Source of the DNA: an uncultured Verrucomicrobiota bacterium
GTDB lineage: Bacteria; Verrucomicrobiota; Verrucomicrobiia; Verrucomicrobiales; Verrucomicrobiaceae
Direction: 5' to 3'
Length of the DNA: 57,680 nucleotides
Assembly (NCBI GenBank): GCA_903838675.1
Contig: CAILZI010000070.1
Span: 1 to 57,680 of the forward strand
In this document: one piece after another, positions 1 through 9,059 of the stretch
Numbering within the stretch: position 1 is the first letter of the stretch
How the letters are laid out: every line of letters starts with the position of its first letter
Translations under genes and position numbers: made by a program
Notes under the pieces: model-generated
Seen by the model: the letters and a program-made list of their open reading frames with translations, nothing else
The model's database searches: none
What the model was told of the DNA's origin: nothing

Positions 1-61
1 AGTCGGATGTCGGCAGAAAAGTGGGTCATTCCTCCTGTGAAGGCCGCTTTCCAGTGGCAGA

Positions 62-388
62 GTGGGTCTCCACGATCCGCCTAAATCCGCCCATTTCCGG
101 GTAGTTCCGGGTTGTGGGAATCACTGCGTCATATTGCTTGATCACATCATGCCAGTGATGGATGGCAAAGCGGCCCTGCAGCAGTTGAAGGCGGATCCTG
201 CGACACGCGACATCCCTGTCATCATTCTCAGCTCCCGTGGTCAGCTTGCAGTGGGCCAGTACCAGGGATTTGAGACCGCCACGATGTTTGTCTCCAAACC
301 CTTCAGCCCTGCCCTGCTCCGCCGTGAAGTCGAACGGTTAATCTCAGCCCCCTCTGCGCCTCTGGAACCTCAACTCGCCACCGTATGA
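62..388 (+). pseudogene. Truncated CheY-like receiver domain
   Basis: This is the C-terminal two thirds of a response-regulator receiver. Visible are the phosphoacceptor strand and following loop (LLDHIMPVMDG), the IPVIILSS strand with its conserved Ser, and the SKPF lysine motif. The N-terminal first strand with its acidic pair is missing: the frame is closed by a TGA at 38-40, and neither other forward frame of bases 1-61 encodes it. The open frame begins at a GTG at 62. Its stop overlaps the next start as ATGA (385-388), so translation may be coupled. The C-terminus resembles that of the intact receiver at 23899-24273. It may be a remnant, possibly cut by an insertion at the window edge, or a degenerate but expressed protein. 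Confidence 0.55.
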
Positions 389-1578
389 AGCAACGCCTGG
401 ACCTTTTCATCATGATCGACGCCTGCGGGTGGGAGATCATCAAAGACCGCCCGCAGTTCCTGAGTACGCTGGCTCCTCACCGCCGCAAACTCGAAAGCGT
501 CTTCGGCTACAGCAGCACTTGCGTGCCGAGCATCCTCAGTGGCCGCTGGCCCGATGAGCATCAAAACTGGTGCTACTTCATCCACGATCCACAGAACTCC
601 CCCTTCCGCAGCCTGAGCTGGCTGCGCTGGCTCCCCAAGGCGTTGACCAGCCGTCGCATCGTTCGGCGTTATCTCACCAAGATCGTCAAATCAACACTTG
701 GATTCAAAGGCTACTTCGATCTCTACAACATTCCTTTTCATCTCATCCACCTGTTTGATTTCACCGAGAAGAAAAGTCCGCTGCAGCCGCGTGGCATGAA
801 CCGCGGCCCCAATGTGTTTGACCTTCTCGTGGAAAAGGGTGTGCCCTACTTCGTCACCGAACCCAATTTGAGCGAGGAGAACAATCGAGACCGCCTGAAT
901 GCTGATATCGAAAACGAACGCATCGACTTCGCCTTCCAATATTGGGCCGGACTGGATGGCCTGCTGCACCGGGTGGGCAACCAATCACCTGAGATCGACA
1001 CCAAGCTTGCTGAATACGAAGCCTGGATCACCCAGACCATGGCAGTTGCGCAAAAGCACTACAGCGAGATCAATCTTCATGTCTTCAGCGATCACGGCAT
1101 GGCCAACTGCGATCATCATCTGGATCTGCGCAGCAAAATCGACGCCCTGGGTCTTCGCATCGGTACCGACTACAACGTGGTCTACGACAGCACGATGGCA
1201 CGCTTCTGGTTCTTCAACGATGCGGCACGTCAAAAGATACCCCCCGTTCTGCAAGGTGTTCCAGAAGGCCGCATCATGCCTGATGAAGAGCTGAAGCATT
1301 TACGCGCCCATTTTGAAGACGGACGTTTCGGCGAACTCATCTTCCTCGTCAAAGAAGGCGTGTTGATTGTTCCCAGCCACATGGGCGAGCGTCCCATCCG
1401 CGCCATGCACGGCTACCATCCACATGATCCACAGAGCTACGCGACGCTCTTCAGCAACTCGTCCACGCTCCCTGCAGACATCACGCACATTCCGCACATT
1501 CATCGCTTGATGGAAAAAGCCCTCGAACGCCCGGAGATCAAATGTGACGCGACTTCAATCCACGCCCTGGCAGCCTGA
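385..1578 (+). CDS. Alkaline-phosphatase-superfamily phosphodiesterase-like protein
   Basis: A 397-residue protein with the metal-site pattern of the type I phosphodiesterase/nucleotide pyrophosphatase branch of the alkaline phosphatase superfamily. Candidate residues are Asp12 in MIDACG, the nucleophile Thr45 in YSSTCVPS, Asp191 and His195, the Asp236-His237 pair in SDHG, and His342/His345 in HGYHP. There is no signal peptide, so it is probably cytoplasmic. It follows the receiver remnant by a 4-base overlap and opens the polysaccharide locus. Members of this superfamily hydrolyse or transfer phospho-groups, and in glycan loci can handle phosphoglycan or nucleotide-sugar substrates. The true substrate cannot be read from the sequence. 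Confidence 0.7.
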   Translation: MKQRLDLFIMIDACGWEIIKDRPQFLSTLAPHRRKLESVFGYSSTCVPSILSGRWPDEHQNWCYFIHDPQNSPFRSLSWLRWLPKALTSRRIVRRYLTKIVKSTLGFKGYFDLYNIPFHLIHLFDFTEKKSPLQPRGMNRGPNVFDLLVEKGVPYFVTEPNLSEENNRDRLNADIENERIDFAFQYWAGLDGLLHRVGNQSPEIDTKLAEYEAWITQTMAVAQKHYSEINLHVFSDHGMANCDHHLDLRSKIDALGLRIGTDYNVVYDSTMARFWFFNDAARQKIPPVLQGVPEGRIMPDEELKHLRAHFEDGRFGELIFLVKEGVLIVPSHMGERPIRAMHGYHPHDPQSYATLFSNSSTLPADITHIPHIHRLMEKALERPEIKCDATSIHALAA

Positions 1579-1667
1579 CATCAGCAGGCTCAGACCATCT
1601 GATTCCCAAGAGTATCGCCTGACGGAATACCAGATTCTTCATTCGCTGAGTGCAGAATATGAACCCC

Positions 1668-1689
1668 TTCCCCGCAGCTGCGGGGATTG
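1668..1689 (+). promoter_or_regulatory. Leader palindrome element, copy 1
   Basis: Bases 1669-1686 are a perfect 18-base inverted repeat centred on CAGCTG, followed by ATTG. It lies 37 nt before the flippase start. Four related copies precede other genes of the locus, and copies 1 and 4 share the 16 bases CAGCTGCGGGGATTGT. The element could be a DNA operator or a GC-rich hairpin in the 5' untranslated RNA. No T-run follows, which argues against a simple terminator. Confidence 0.6.
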
Positions 1690-1726
1690 TTGAGAGAGGG
1701 AGTCACCGCGAGGTTTTCGCACCCCG

Positions 1727-3295
1727 ATGACCTACGACTCCGTCAAACAACACATTTGGAGCAACGCTCTCTCCAACTACCTGCGCACTTTTGTTGGCAT
1801 TGTCGTCGGACTGGTGACTTTTCGGTTGCTATACCAGGCCCTTCCACGCGAGTCGTTTGGCTTCTGGTCCCTGCTTTGGAGTGTTTTCGGCTACGGCATT
1901 CTGCTCGACTTTGGTTTTGGTTTTGCCGCACAAAAGCGTGTCGCCGAGCTGTCGGTCACCGGCGAATGGCACAAGCTCAGCCAGGTGCTTAGCACGATCC
2001 TTTTCTTTTACCTCGGTGTGGCCGCTCTCATGGCGGCCACGGTGGCCCTCGGGTCGGATGAAATTGTACGCTCGTTTGGCGTTTCAGCGGCCAATCATGA
2101 TGAATTTCGCATTGTGCTCATCGTGTTTTTCGCCGCCATCGGCCTCGCGTTTCCTCTGGGCATTTTCCCGGAAATCCTTCGAGGCCAGCAGCGCATCAGC
2201 ACCGTCAACAACATCATCACGATGGCCATGCTCATGCGGCTTGCCGTCATTGCCTGGGCTGTTTACGCCAGCTGGAGCTTGCTGGCCATCATGCTCACAG
2301 CCTTGTTCTTTGCCCTTGCCCCAGATCTAGTCTCTGCCTTCTACGCCCTGCGTCACATGCCTGAAGTGAAGCTGCGACCCGGCTTGTTTTCAAAGTCCAT
2401 CATGCGTGAAACGATGGGCTTCTCCATCTTTGCCTACATCAGTACTGCCACCAACATCGTTCTTGGAAAAACAGACCAGCTCGTGCTTGGCGCTACTCTT
2501 TCCATTGGCGCCGTGGCCATTTATCAAGCCGGAGCCAAAGTCGCCGAGGTGTTTGCTCAGTTCACCAAACAGTTGCAGGACACCCTGTCCCCCGCCGCGG
2601 CCCACTTGCACGCCACCGGCGACCACTCTGCGCTTCGCGATCTGCTGCAGCGCGGCACACGCTGGAGTGCCATCATCGCCACCCCGCTCTATGTGCTCTG
2701 CGCCTTCGAACTGGAGCCGCTGCTCAGGGTGCTGACAGGCGATACACACATCGCCACTGAAACCTGGCAGGTAGCTCAGGTGCTGCTGCTCTGGTTCTAC
2801 AGTTCAGCACTCACTCACAGCGTCAGCAAACGCATCTACATGATGTCCGGCCATGAGCGGCGCCTCATGTGGCTGGGGATTGGAGAGGCTGCAGTGAATC
2901 TCGCATTGAGCATCACCTTGGCACTCCTGTTTAAAAACGTGGTCAGCGTGGCTGTGGGATCGCTCATCCCTACTGTCTTCTTCGGCTGGTGCCTGCTCTG
3001 GCCGTGGGTGGCCCGGGATGTGAGCCTGCATCCATGGCAGTTGTTTCGTGAAACAGTGCTGCCGAGCTGGATCGCCTGCGTGCCGTCAGCACTCGTGTTG
3101 GCCGCACCGCTTCTGTTCCCAAACTTGCAGATCGAGAACGTCTGGTTGCGCATTCTCCTGATGGGAAGTGCGGGCGGCCTGACTTCGCTGCTTTGCGTGT
3201 GGTCTGGGACGCTGACCGCTTCAGAGCGCCAGCATCTCCGTTCCCGACTTCCCCATCCATTCAAAAAAAGTCCACCTGTGCTTCAGCCCGCGTGA
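1727..3295 (+). CDS. Wzx-type polysaccharide flippase
   Basis: A 522-residue polytopic membrane protein with about 12 to 14 hydrophobic segments, beginning near FVGIVVGLVTFRLLY and ending near ILLMGSAGGLTSLLCVW. Layout and length fit the MVF/PST superfamily that moves lipid-linked glycan repeat units across the inner membrane. The central LGKTDQLVLG stretch is the kind of loop motif seen in PST flippases. It is the first gene after leader element copy 1 and is followed 8 nt later by a glycosyltransferase, so it probably heads an operon running to 7755. The cargo is inferred to be the repeat unit made by the neighbouring transferases. Confidence 0.85.
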   Translation: MTYDSVKQHIWSNALSNYLRTFVGIVVGLVTFRLLYQALPRESFGFWSLLWSVFGYGILLDFGFGFAAQKRVAELSVTGEWHKLSQVLSTILFFYLGVAALMAATVALGSDEIVRSFGVSAANHDEFRIVLIVFFAAIGLAFPLGIFPEILRGQQRISTVNNIITMAMLMRLAVIAWAVYASWSLLAIMLTALFFALAPDLVSAFYALRHMPEVKLRPGLFSKSIMRETMGFSIFAYISTATNIVLGKTDQLVLGATLSIGAVAIYQAGAKVAEVFAQFTKQLQDTLSPAAAHLHATGDHSALRDLLQRGTRWSAIIATPLYVLCAFELEPLLRVLTGDTHIATETWQVAQVLLLWFYSSALTHSVSKRIYMMSGHERRLMWLGIGEAAVNLALSITLALLFKNVVSVAVGSLIPTVFFGWCLLWPWVARDVSLHPWQLFRETVLPSWIACVPSALVLAAPLLFPNLQIENVWLRILLMGSAGGLTSLLCVWSGTLTASERQHLRSRLPHPFKKSPPVLQPA

Positions 3296-3303
3296 TCTCC
3301 CCC

Positions 3304-4602
3304 ATGCAAGCATCTCACATTCTCCGCAAATACGATCCGGCCCAATGGGGCGGAACCGAGACGGCCGTGCAACGACTAGTTCAAGGGCTGCAGATGCACG
3401 GCATTTCCTCATCGGTGCATGCCCCTCAGAACCACAGTCTCGGCGACATGGATCCGCTGCGTGATGCCGGTGCCAGAGTTCAGCGCTATCGCGCCTTTGT
3501 TCCCGTGTTTGGCATTTCCGCCGCTCAACGCGAAGCGCTGATTTCATGGGGTGGCAATCTATTTTCCTTTGATCTGTTCTGGCAGCTGCGTGCCAGCGGT
3601 GCAGATGTGATGCACTCTCATGCACTGAACCGGATTGCCGGCATCAGCCTGATGGCCGCCAGGACACGTGGCGTGCCTCATGTGATCACTCTGCACGGCG
3701 GCGCTCTCGACATTCCCGATGAAGTGAGTGCTAAATTAACGGCTCCGCTAAAAGGCGGTTTCGAGTGGGGCAAAGCACTCGGCGCGTTCGTTCGCAGCCG
3801 CCATGTCCTGAAAAACACGGATGCCATCTTCACCTGCAACTCGCGTGAAGCAGCCCTGCTTCAGGATAAATACCCTCGGCAGCGCATCATTGTGCAGCCA
3901 CACTCCGTTCCGGCCGCACAATATGCTGCGGACGGTCGCGCAGCTGCACTCAAAGCCTACCCGCAGATCGTTGGCCGTGATCTCATCGTCAAAGTCGCCC
4001 GGCTTGATCCTGCCAAGAATCTGCCTTGGCTTGTGCGCCAGCTTCCTGCGATCAAACGCCGGCATCCACGTGCCATGCTCGTGCTCATCGGAGCAGGGAC
4101 CACACAGTCGGTTGTCGAAGAGCTTAATCGCGAAATCGCCCGTCTGGGCTTGGGCAATGACGTGCTGCTAACTGGTGGACTTGAATCAGGCTGCGCTGAA
4201 TTGATCGGTCTCATCCAGTCCGCACGTCTGTTTGTACTATGCTCTACCGCCGAGCCATTCGGCATCGTCATCCTTGAGGCATGGGCCGCAGGTACTCCGG
4301 TGCTTTCCTCGCGCACCTCAGGCCCTGCCTCTTTGATCGAACATGGCCGCACCGGCCTGCTCTACGACCTTGATCATATAGCGGATTTTCACTCGGGCAT
4401 CGATACTCTCATGATCAACAATAAACTGCATCGTCACCTCAGCTCGGAAGCTCTGGAACATGTGCGCGCAGAATATGACGTGCCCACCGTCGCCGGTCGC
4501 GTGGCCCGAGTTTATGAAGATTTGATCGAAGCGAAAAAAATCAAAGGCTCGAAAATCCCATCGCACCGCCAGCCAGTTCATCTTGCAGCCAAACTGTCAT
4601 GA
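3304..4602 (+). CDS. Glycosyltransferase family 4
   Basis: A 432-residue GT-B fold transferase. The N-terminal domain has a GGTE motif (about residues 16-19) typical of the acceptor-side glycine loop. The C-terminal domain has VKVARLDPAKN and the EPFGIVILE version of the EX7E sugar-nucleotide motif. The ATG at 3304 was chosen over longer in-frame options because MQASHILRKY places the first strand at the N-terminus and avoids long overlap with the flippase gene ending at 3295. It overlaps the next gene by 4 bases. The sugar and linkage are unknown. Confidence 0.85.
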   Translation: MQASHILRKYDPAQWGGTETAVQRLVQGLQMHGISSSVHAPQNHSLGDMDPLRDAGARVQRYRAFVPVFGISAAQREALISWGGNLFSFDLFWQLRASGADVMHSHALNRIAGISLMAARTRGVPHVITLHGGALDIPDEVSAKLTAPLKGGFEWGKALGAFVRSRHVLKNTDAIFTCNSREAALLQDKYPRQRIIVQPHSVPAAQYAADGRAAALKAYPQIVGRDLIVKVARLDPAKNLPWLVRQLPAIKRRHPRAMLVLIGAGTTQSVVEELNREIARLGLGNDVLLTGGLESGCAELIGLIQSARLFVLCSTAEPFGIVILEAWAAGTPVLSSRTSGPASLIEHGRTGLLYDLDHIADFHSGIDTLMINNKLHRHLSSEALEHVRAEYDVPTVAGRVARVYEDLIEAKKIKGSKIPSHRQPVHLAAKLS

Positions 4603-5474
4603 GTGATCCTCTCATCAGCATCGTCATGCGCTCCTTCAATGAAGCCTGGGCGCTGAAGGAAACACTGCCTGCTCTGGCCGCTCAGAACTGGCGGAACCAG
4701 GAACTGATCGTCATCGATAGTGGTTCGTCTGACGGCTCGCAGGAGTTGATCCGGGCTGCCAAACCTGCACATTTCATTCAAATCACACCCCAGGAGTACA
4801 ATCCAAGCCGCGTGATGAATCATGGCATGCGGCTCGCGAGCAGCGAGCGCGTAATATTTCTCAATGCCGATGCCACACCTCAAAATGACAACTGGCTGAG
4901 ACCACTGGTAGAAACTCTTGCGGACTCCCGCGTCGCCGCCTGTTTTGGCCGGCAGATTCCACGCCCCGACTGCCAGGCGGTGTTTGCCTGCGACTATGAT
5001 CGCTGCTTTGGACCCGAGCGTGAATCCGCGCATTGGGATCATTTCTTCAGCATGGTCAGCAGTGGTCTGCGCAGGGAGGCATGGCAGCAGCGTGGTTTTC
5101 GTGAAGACCTCCAATACGCCGAAGATGATGAGTACACACGCTGGTGCCGCGCGCAGGGCTACATTGTCTCTTATGTCGAGGAATCTGTCGTGATGCACAG
5201 CCATAACTACACGCCGCAGCAAAGCTGGAAGCGCTCCTTTGGAGACGCTCGCGCCATCGGCAAAGCATGGAATCAAAGACCTGGCGTCTTCAACTGGCCC
5301 CAGACTGTTTTTCTTGGGTGGCTCAAGGATGTGCGCCATGACCTGGGTTGGTGCGTCAAGCATGGCCGGCTTCGTGAGATCGCTCATGCCATGCGCATTC
5401 GCTGGCAGCAGCGCCGGGGCAAGCTTGCCGGATTTCACCAAGGCTGGCGCGAGCAGCAGGAGGTGTCCCCATGA
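4599..5474 (+). CDS. Glycosyltransferase family 2 (rhamnosyltransferase-like)
   Basis: A 291-residue GT-A transferase. It has the N-terminal ISIVMRSFNEA strand, the VIDSGSSDGS nucleotide-binding segment, an NADATP stretch in the DXD region and a late AEDDEYTRWC acid motif. The layout resembles rhamnosyltransferase-like GT2 enzymes of surface polysaccharide loci. It starts within the stop of the preceding GT4 gene (ATGA) and ends within the start of the next one (ATGA at 5471), which suggests translational coupling in one operon. The donor sugar is not determined. Confidence 0.85.
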   Translation: MSDPLISIVMRSFNEAWALKETLPALAAQNWRNQELIVIDSGSSDGSQELIRAAKPAHFIQITPQEYNPSRVMNHGMRLASSERVIFLNADATPQNDNWLRPLVETLADSRVAACFGRQIPRPDCQAVFACDYDRCFGPERESAHWDHFFSMVSSGLRREAWQQRGFREDLQYAEDDEYTRWCRAQGYIVSYVEESVVMHSHNYTPQQSWKRSFGDARAIGKAWNQRPGVFNWPQTVFLGWLKDVRHDLGWCVKHGRLREIAHAMRIRWQQRRGKLAGFHQGWREQQEVSP

Positions 5475-6694
5475 AAATTCTTGTTTTAACCAATCTTTAC
5501 CCACCTCATTACGTCGGCGGTTATGAACTTCGCTGCGCAGCAATCACCGAAGCGCTTCGGCTCCGCGGCCATGAGGTAAATGTACTCACCTCCAATCATG
5601 AACAGCATGGCAGCCCGCCGCTCGCTGAGCCGCATGTCGATCGAAGCCTGCGAATCCACGGCTATTACGGACACCCATGGCTGGGATTAAATTCTCTCAA
5701 ACACCTTGAGCTTCACAACAACCACACCCTGCGTGAAGCGCTCACCATATTAAAACCCGATGTCGTCCATGTCTGGTGCATGGGCGGCTTGTCCAAATCT
5801 CTTTGCCTGACTTTGCAGCGCAGCAGTGTGCCGACAGTCTACGATGTGAGCGATCACTGGATTTTGCGCAGCCTCAACGGAGACGTCTGGCAGGATTGGT
5901 GGAACCGCAGCCAGGGATCAATCGCATCACGCGTGCATCGCGCGCTTTGGACGCTGTGCGGAGTCCGGCAACGGTGTGACGCCATCGCCCCTACCAGCCC
6001 AGTCTCAGAAATCCGCTTTCAGCGGCTCTATTTCACCAGTGCCCGCCTGCGTGAACTCACTGCACAGCAAGGTTACGATGTGATGCATGGCGGTGTCATC
6101 CACTGCCCGGTGGATACAAATCACTTCCAAGGATCACCTATGACGCGTGCCCCCAAAAACTGGCTCTGGGTGGGACGACTTGCTGAAGACAAAGGAATCC
6201 TCACTGCGCTACGTGCGCTTTTGCTCATTAAAAGCTCCTTTGCAGGTCAGCTTCATGTCTATGGCAAGGGTGATGAAGCTTACGTGACCATGCTGAAAAA
6301 CTTCGCAGCAGGAAACTCCCTTCCCGTGACATGGCACAGCGCCACCCCCTCGGAAATGCCTGATGTGTATCGCGCCCATGACGCTCTGCTGTTCACCTCC
6401 GAGTGGGAAGAGCCGTTTGCACTCACCCCACTGGAAGCCATGGCCTGCGGCCTGCCGGTGATCGGCACCATGACAGGAGGCAGCCGTGAGCTGTTCCGCC
6501 ACGGTCAGAACGCAATCACTTATGACGCTGGTGCTGCCACTCAACTGGCAGAGCGCATCCTCCTGCTGCAAACCGAAGACCACCTGCGTATTCACATCGC
6601 CAAGACCGGCCACGATGAGGTCCATGAGCGTTTTGCCATGGCTCCGATCGTCGATCAGGTGGAGCTTTACCTGCGTGAATCCATTTCAGCATGA
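5471..6694 (+). CDS. Glycosyltransferase family 4
   Basis: A 407-residue GT-B transferase. The start MKILVLTNLYPPHYVGGYE is the classic GT4 N-terminal strand with a Gly-rich acceptor loop. The C-terminal domain shows WLWVGRLAEDKG and the EEPFALTPLE donor motif followed by AMACGLPVIG. It is coupled on both sides by ATGA overlaps (5471 and 6691). It probably adds one sugar of the repeat unit on the cytoplasmic face; specificity cannot be read. Confidence 0.87.
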   Translation: MKILVLTNLYPPHYVGGYELRCAAITEALRLRGHEVNVLTSNHEQHGSPPLAEPHVDRSLRIHGYYGHPWLGLNSLKHLELHNNHTLREALTILKPDVVHVWCMGGLSKSLCLTLQRSSVPTVYDVSDHWILRSLNGDVWQDWWNRSQGSIASRVHRALWTLCGVRQRCDAIAPTSPVSEIRFQRLYFTSARLRELTAQQGYDVMHGGVIHCPVDTNHFQGSPMTRAPKNWLWVGRLAEDKGILTALRALLLIKSSFAGQLHVYGKGDEAYVTMLKNFAAGNSLPVTWHSATPSEMPDVYRAHDALLFTSEWEEPFALTPLEAMACGLPVIGTMTGGSRELFRHGQNAITYDAGAATQLAERILLLQTEDHLRIHIAKTGHDEVHERFAMAPIVDQVELYLRESISA

Positions 6695-7755
6695 GTGCTC
6701 GTTTCACCATCGACGGCAGCGATAGCCTCGAACAACATCTGGCTGTTACCTGCACGCACGTGCTTGCAGGCGTTGAGCGCATCATCCCAGCAACCAAACT
6801 TGAAGGCCTTGCACTTGCCGGTGGCTACGGACGTGGGGAAGGCGGCGTGCTCCGTGAAAACGGCCAGGACCTGCCCTACAACGACATGGAATTCTTCGTG
6901 TTCGTCCGCGGCAGCACGTTAATCAACGATCGTCTTTTCAAGGCTTCCCTTCACAAGCTCGGGGAGTCGCTTTCTCATGCAGTTGGGCTGGATGTGGAGT
7001 TCAAAATTCTTTCCATCGCACGACTGCGCCGCAGCCCTGTCAGCATGTTTTACTACGACCTGGTCATGGGACATCGCTGGCTGGCTGGTGGCGACGAACT
7101 TTTCGCCGCTTGTGAACACCATCGCGATGCCGCGTGCATTCCATTGCATGAAGCCACCCGGCTGCTCTTCAACCGCTGCTCCGGTTTGTTGTTTGCCAAT
7201 GAAAGACTCGCTCAGGATGAATTCAGCCCTGCAGATGCCGACTTCGTCGGACGCAATCTTGCCAAGGCACAGCTGGCGCTGGGCGACGTGGTTCTGACCA
7301 TGGCCGGACTCTATCACTGGAGCTGCTTGGAGCGTCACCGCAGGCTTCAGAAGCTTGCGGGAGATGATTCATCGCTCATTTCTCACCACGCCGCTGGAGT
7401 GGAGTTTAAACTGCATCCACAACGCTCGCCCCACACGCGAGACGAATTGCGCCAGCAGCATTCAGCTCTTTCGCAGCTCGCCCAGAGCATCTTCCTCCAG
7501 CTCGAGAGCCGTCGCTTGGAAATCAAATTGTCCACACCTGTCGATTATACCACCTGCAAGACCAACAAGTGCCCTGAAATACCTCTGTGGAAAAACGTGT
7601 TCATCCATCTCCGCACACGAGGCATTCCGACAGGCATCACCCGTTATCCCCGCGAGCATCTCCTCCACGAACTGGTGTCAATGCTTTGGACGGAGCGCCA
7701 CGCATCCTCGTCAGCCATCCAGCAGTACATGGCGCTGTGGAATCGATTTAACTAG
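6691..7755 (+). CDS. Nucleotidyltransferase-fold protein in glycan operon
   Basis: A 354-residue protein with no transmembrane segments. Around residues 41-72 it shows GGYGRGEGG followed by PYNDMEFFVF. This matches the Gly-rich helix and the acidic strand of the nucleotidyltransferase superfamily (GlnD, kanamycin-type and related enzymes), with ND-x-E in place of the usual D-x-D/E. The rest is alpha-helical in appearance with an HLRTRGIP stretch near the C-terminus. It overlaps the GT4 gene before it (ATGA) and is the last gene before leader element copy 2. It could transfer a nucleotide to a sugar, lipid or protein, or be a regulator; no function is assigned. Confidence 0.55.
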   Translation: MSARFTIDGSDSLEQHLAVTCTHVLAGVERIIPATKLEGLALAGGYGRGEGGVLRENGQDLPYNDMEFFVFVRGSTLINDRLFKASLHKLGESLSHAVGLDVEFKILSIARLRRSPVSMFYYDLVMGHRWLAGGDELFAACEHHRDAACIPLHEATRLLFNRCSGLLFANERLAQDEFSPADADFVGRNLAKAQLALGDVVLTMAGLYHWSCLERHRRLQKLAGDDSSLISHHAAGVEFKLHPQRSPHTRDELRQQHSALSQLAQSIFLQLESRRLEIKLSTPVDYTTCKTNKCPEIPLWKNVFIHLRTRGIPTGITRYPREHLLHELVSMLWTERHASSSAIQQYMALWNRFN

Positions 7756-7761
7756 GTTCAT

Positions 7762-7783
7762 TTCCCCCCACTTGCGGGCGATG
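7762..7783 (+). promoter_or_regulatory. Leader palindrome element, copy 2 (diverged)
   Basis: Aligned without gaps to copy 1, this 22-base stretch agrees at 16 positions, keeping TTCCCC and TTGCGGG or their equivalents, though the inverted repeat is reduced to CCC/GGG. It sits 46 nt before the glycosyltransferase start at 7830, a spacing like the other copies. On its own it would not be convincing. Confidence 0.4.
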
Positions 7784-7829
7784 CATTTGGTCGTGAGTAC
7801 AGCTTTGGTACGTGCAGTTCACTCTGCCC

Positions 7830-9059
7830 ATGCACATCCTGGTTGTTTATCCCTACATCCCCTACCCGATCGACCGCGGCACTTATCAGCGGGTGTTTCA
7901 TCTGCTGCGTGCATTGGCTAAAGATCACACGATTGATTTGATAGCGCTCTCGGAAAAGGGCGAGCGGGTTGAGCATCGCGGCATTTTCGAAAGTTTTTGC
8001 CGCAAAGTGGTCTTCGTACCCTTCGAGCATCCGCCGTGGCCCCGCTTGTTTCCCAACCGCCTCCTGAACTCCCTGCCCACGACAGTCAGGCACTGGTGTC
8101 TGCCTCAGCTCGCCGACACCATCGGGGAGATGCTCGACCAAAATCAATACGATATGGTGCATGTCTGCGATATCGTCATGGCTCAGTACTTCCTCGAGGA
8201 GCATCTTCAGATTCCGCTCAGTGTAGATCGCAGCAGAGTGGATCTTCAGTTTCAGGAAGAGCAGTACGCCCGCATGCCCAAAGACATCAAATCTTCCCTC
8301 TTGTATCGCGAGCAGAACTGGAAGTTGCGCAGGTTCGAACACAAAGTCGCCCTCCGCAGTTCTGTGCAGGTGGTGTGCGGTCCTGATGACGAGCAATTTA
8401 TCCGCTCCGAGGTAAGCAACAATGTCCCCGTTCAAGTGGTCACCAACGGCGTCGATCTTGACTACTTCAGTCCCGGCTCATCGGAGGTTTCCCGCGATAC
8501 AGCGCCCACCGTTCTCTATTGCGGTGCCATGGACTACATGCCGAACGTGGATGCCCTGCGTTGGTATTTTGACGAAATACACCCACGTTTAAAAACACTG
8601 GTGCCGGACTTGCAAGTGTTAATTGTCGGCAAATCGCCGGCCGAAGAAGTCAAAGCCTACGGCGATCTGCCAGATGTCACCGTGACTGGCGGCGTGCCAG
8701 ATGTGCGTCCATGGTATCGTCGTGCATGGGCGCAAATCGTACCACTGCGCATCGGCGGCGGCACCCGGCTCAAGATTCCGGAGAGCATGGCGATGGGAAC
8801 TCCGGTCATCAGCACCACCATCGGTGCCCAGGGCCTAAATCTGGCTCATGGCACGGATATCCTCCTGGCAGATACACCTGAGATGTTCGCGCACTACACC
8901 GAGCGCATGCTCCATGACGAATCACTGCGCCAGAAAATCGAAGAGCGCGGCATGCAGACGTGTCGCGGGCGCTTCGGCTGGCCCGGTCTTGGCCAGCAGC
9001 TCAGCAGCTACTACTCACAGCATTTCCAGCCGTCAAAGAACTCCCATGAACACAACTGA
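7830..9059 (+). CDS. Glycosyltransferase family 4 (exosortase-locus type)
   Basis: A 409-residue GT-B transferase. MHILVVYPYIPYPIDRG is the first strand and loop. The middle carries VDRSRVDLQFQ, and the donor domain has VLYCGAMDYMPN and RIGGGTRLKIPE. This combination resembles the sugar transferases found beside exosortase-linked exopolysaccharide genes, although no exosortase gene is in the window. The ATG at 7830 was chosen over an upstream in-frame GTG at 7812 because it begins directly with the conserved strand. It follows leader element copy 2 and overlaps the GT26-STAS gene by 14 bases. Confidence 0.85.
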   Translation: MHILVVYPYIPYPIDRGTYQRVFHLLRALAKDHTIDLIALSEKGERVEHRGIFESFCRKVVFVPFEHPPWPRLFPNRLLNSLPTTVRHWCLPQLADTIGEMLDQNQYDMVHVCDIVMAQYFLEEHLQIPLSVDRSRVDLQFQEEQYARMPKDIKSSLLYREQNWKLRRFEHKVALRSSVQVVCGPDDEQFIRSEVSNNVPVQVVTNGVDLDYFSPGSSEVSRDTAPTVLYCGAMDYMPNVDALRWYFDEIHPRLKTLVPDLQVLIVGKSPAEEVKAYGDLPDVTVTGGVPDVRPWYRRAWAQIVPLRIGGGTRLKIPESMAMGTPVISTTIGAQGLNLAHGTDILLADTPEMFAHYTERMLHDESLRQKIEERGMQTCRGRFGWPGLGQQLSSYYSQHFQPSKNSHEHN

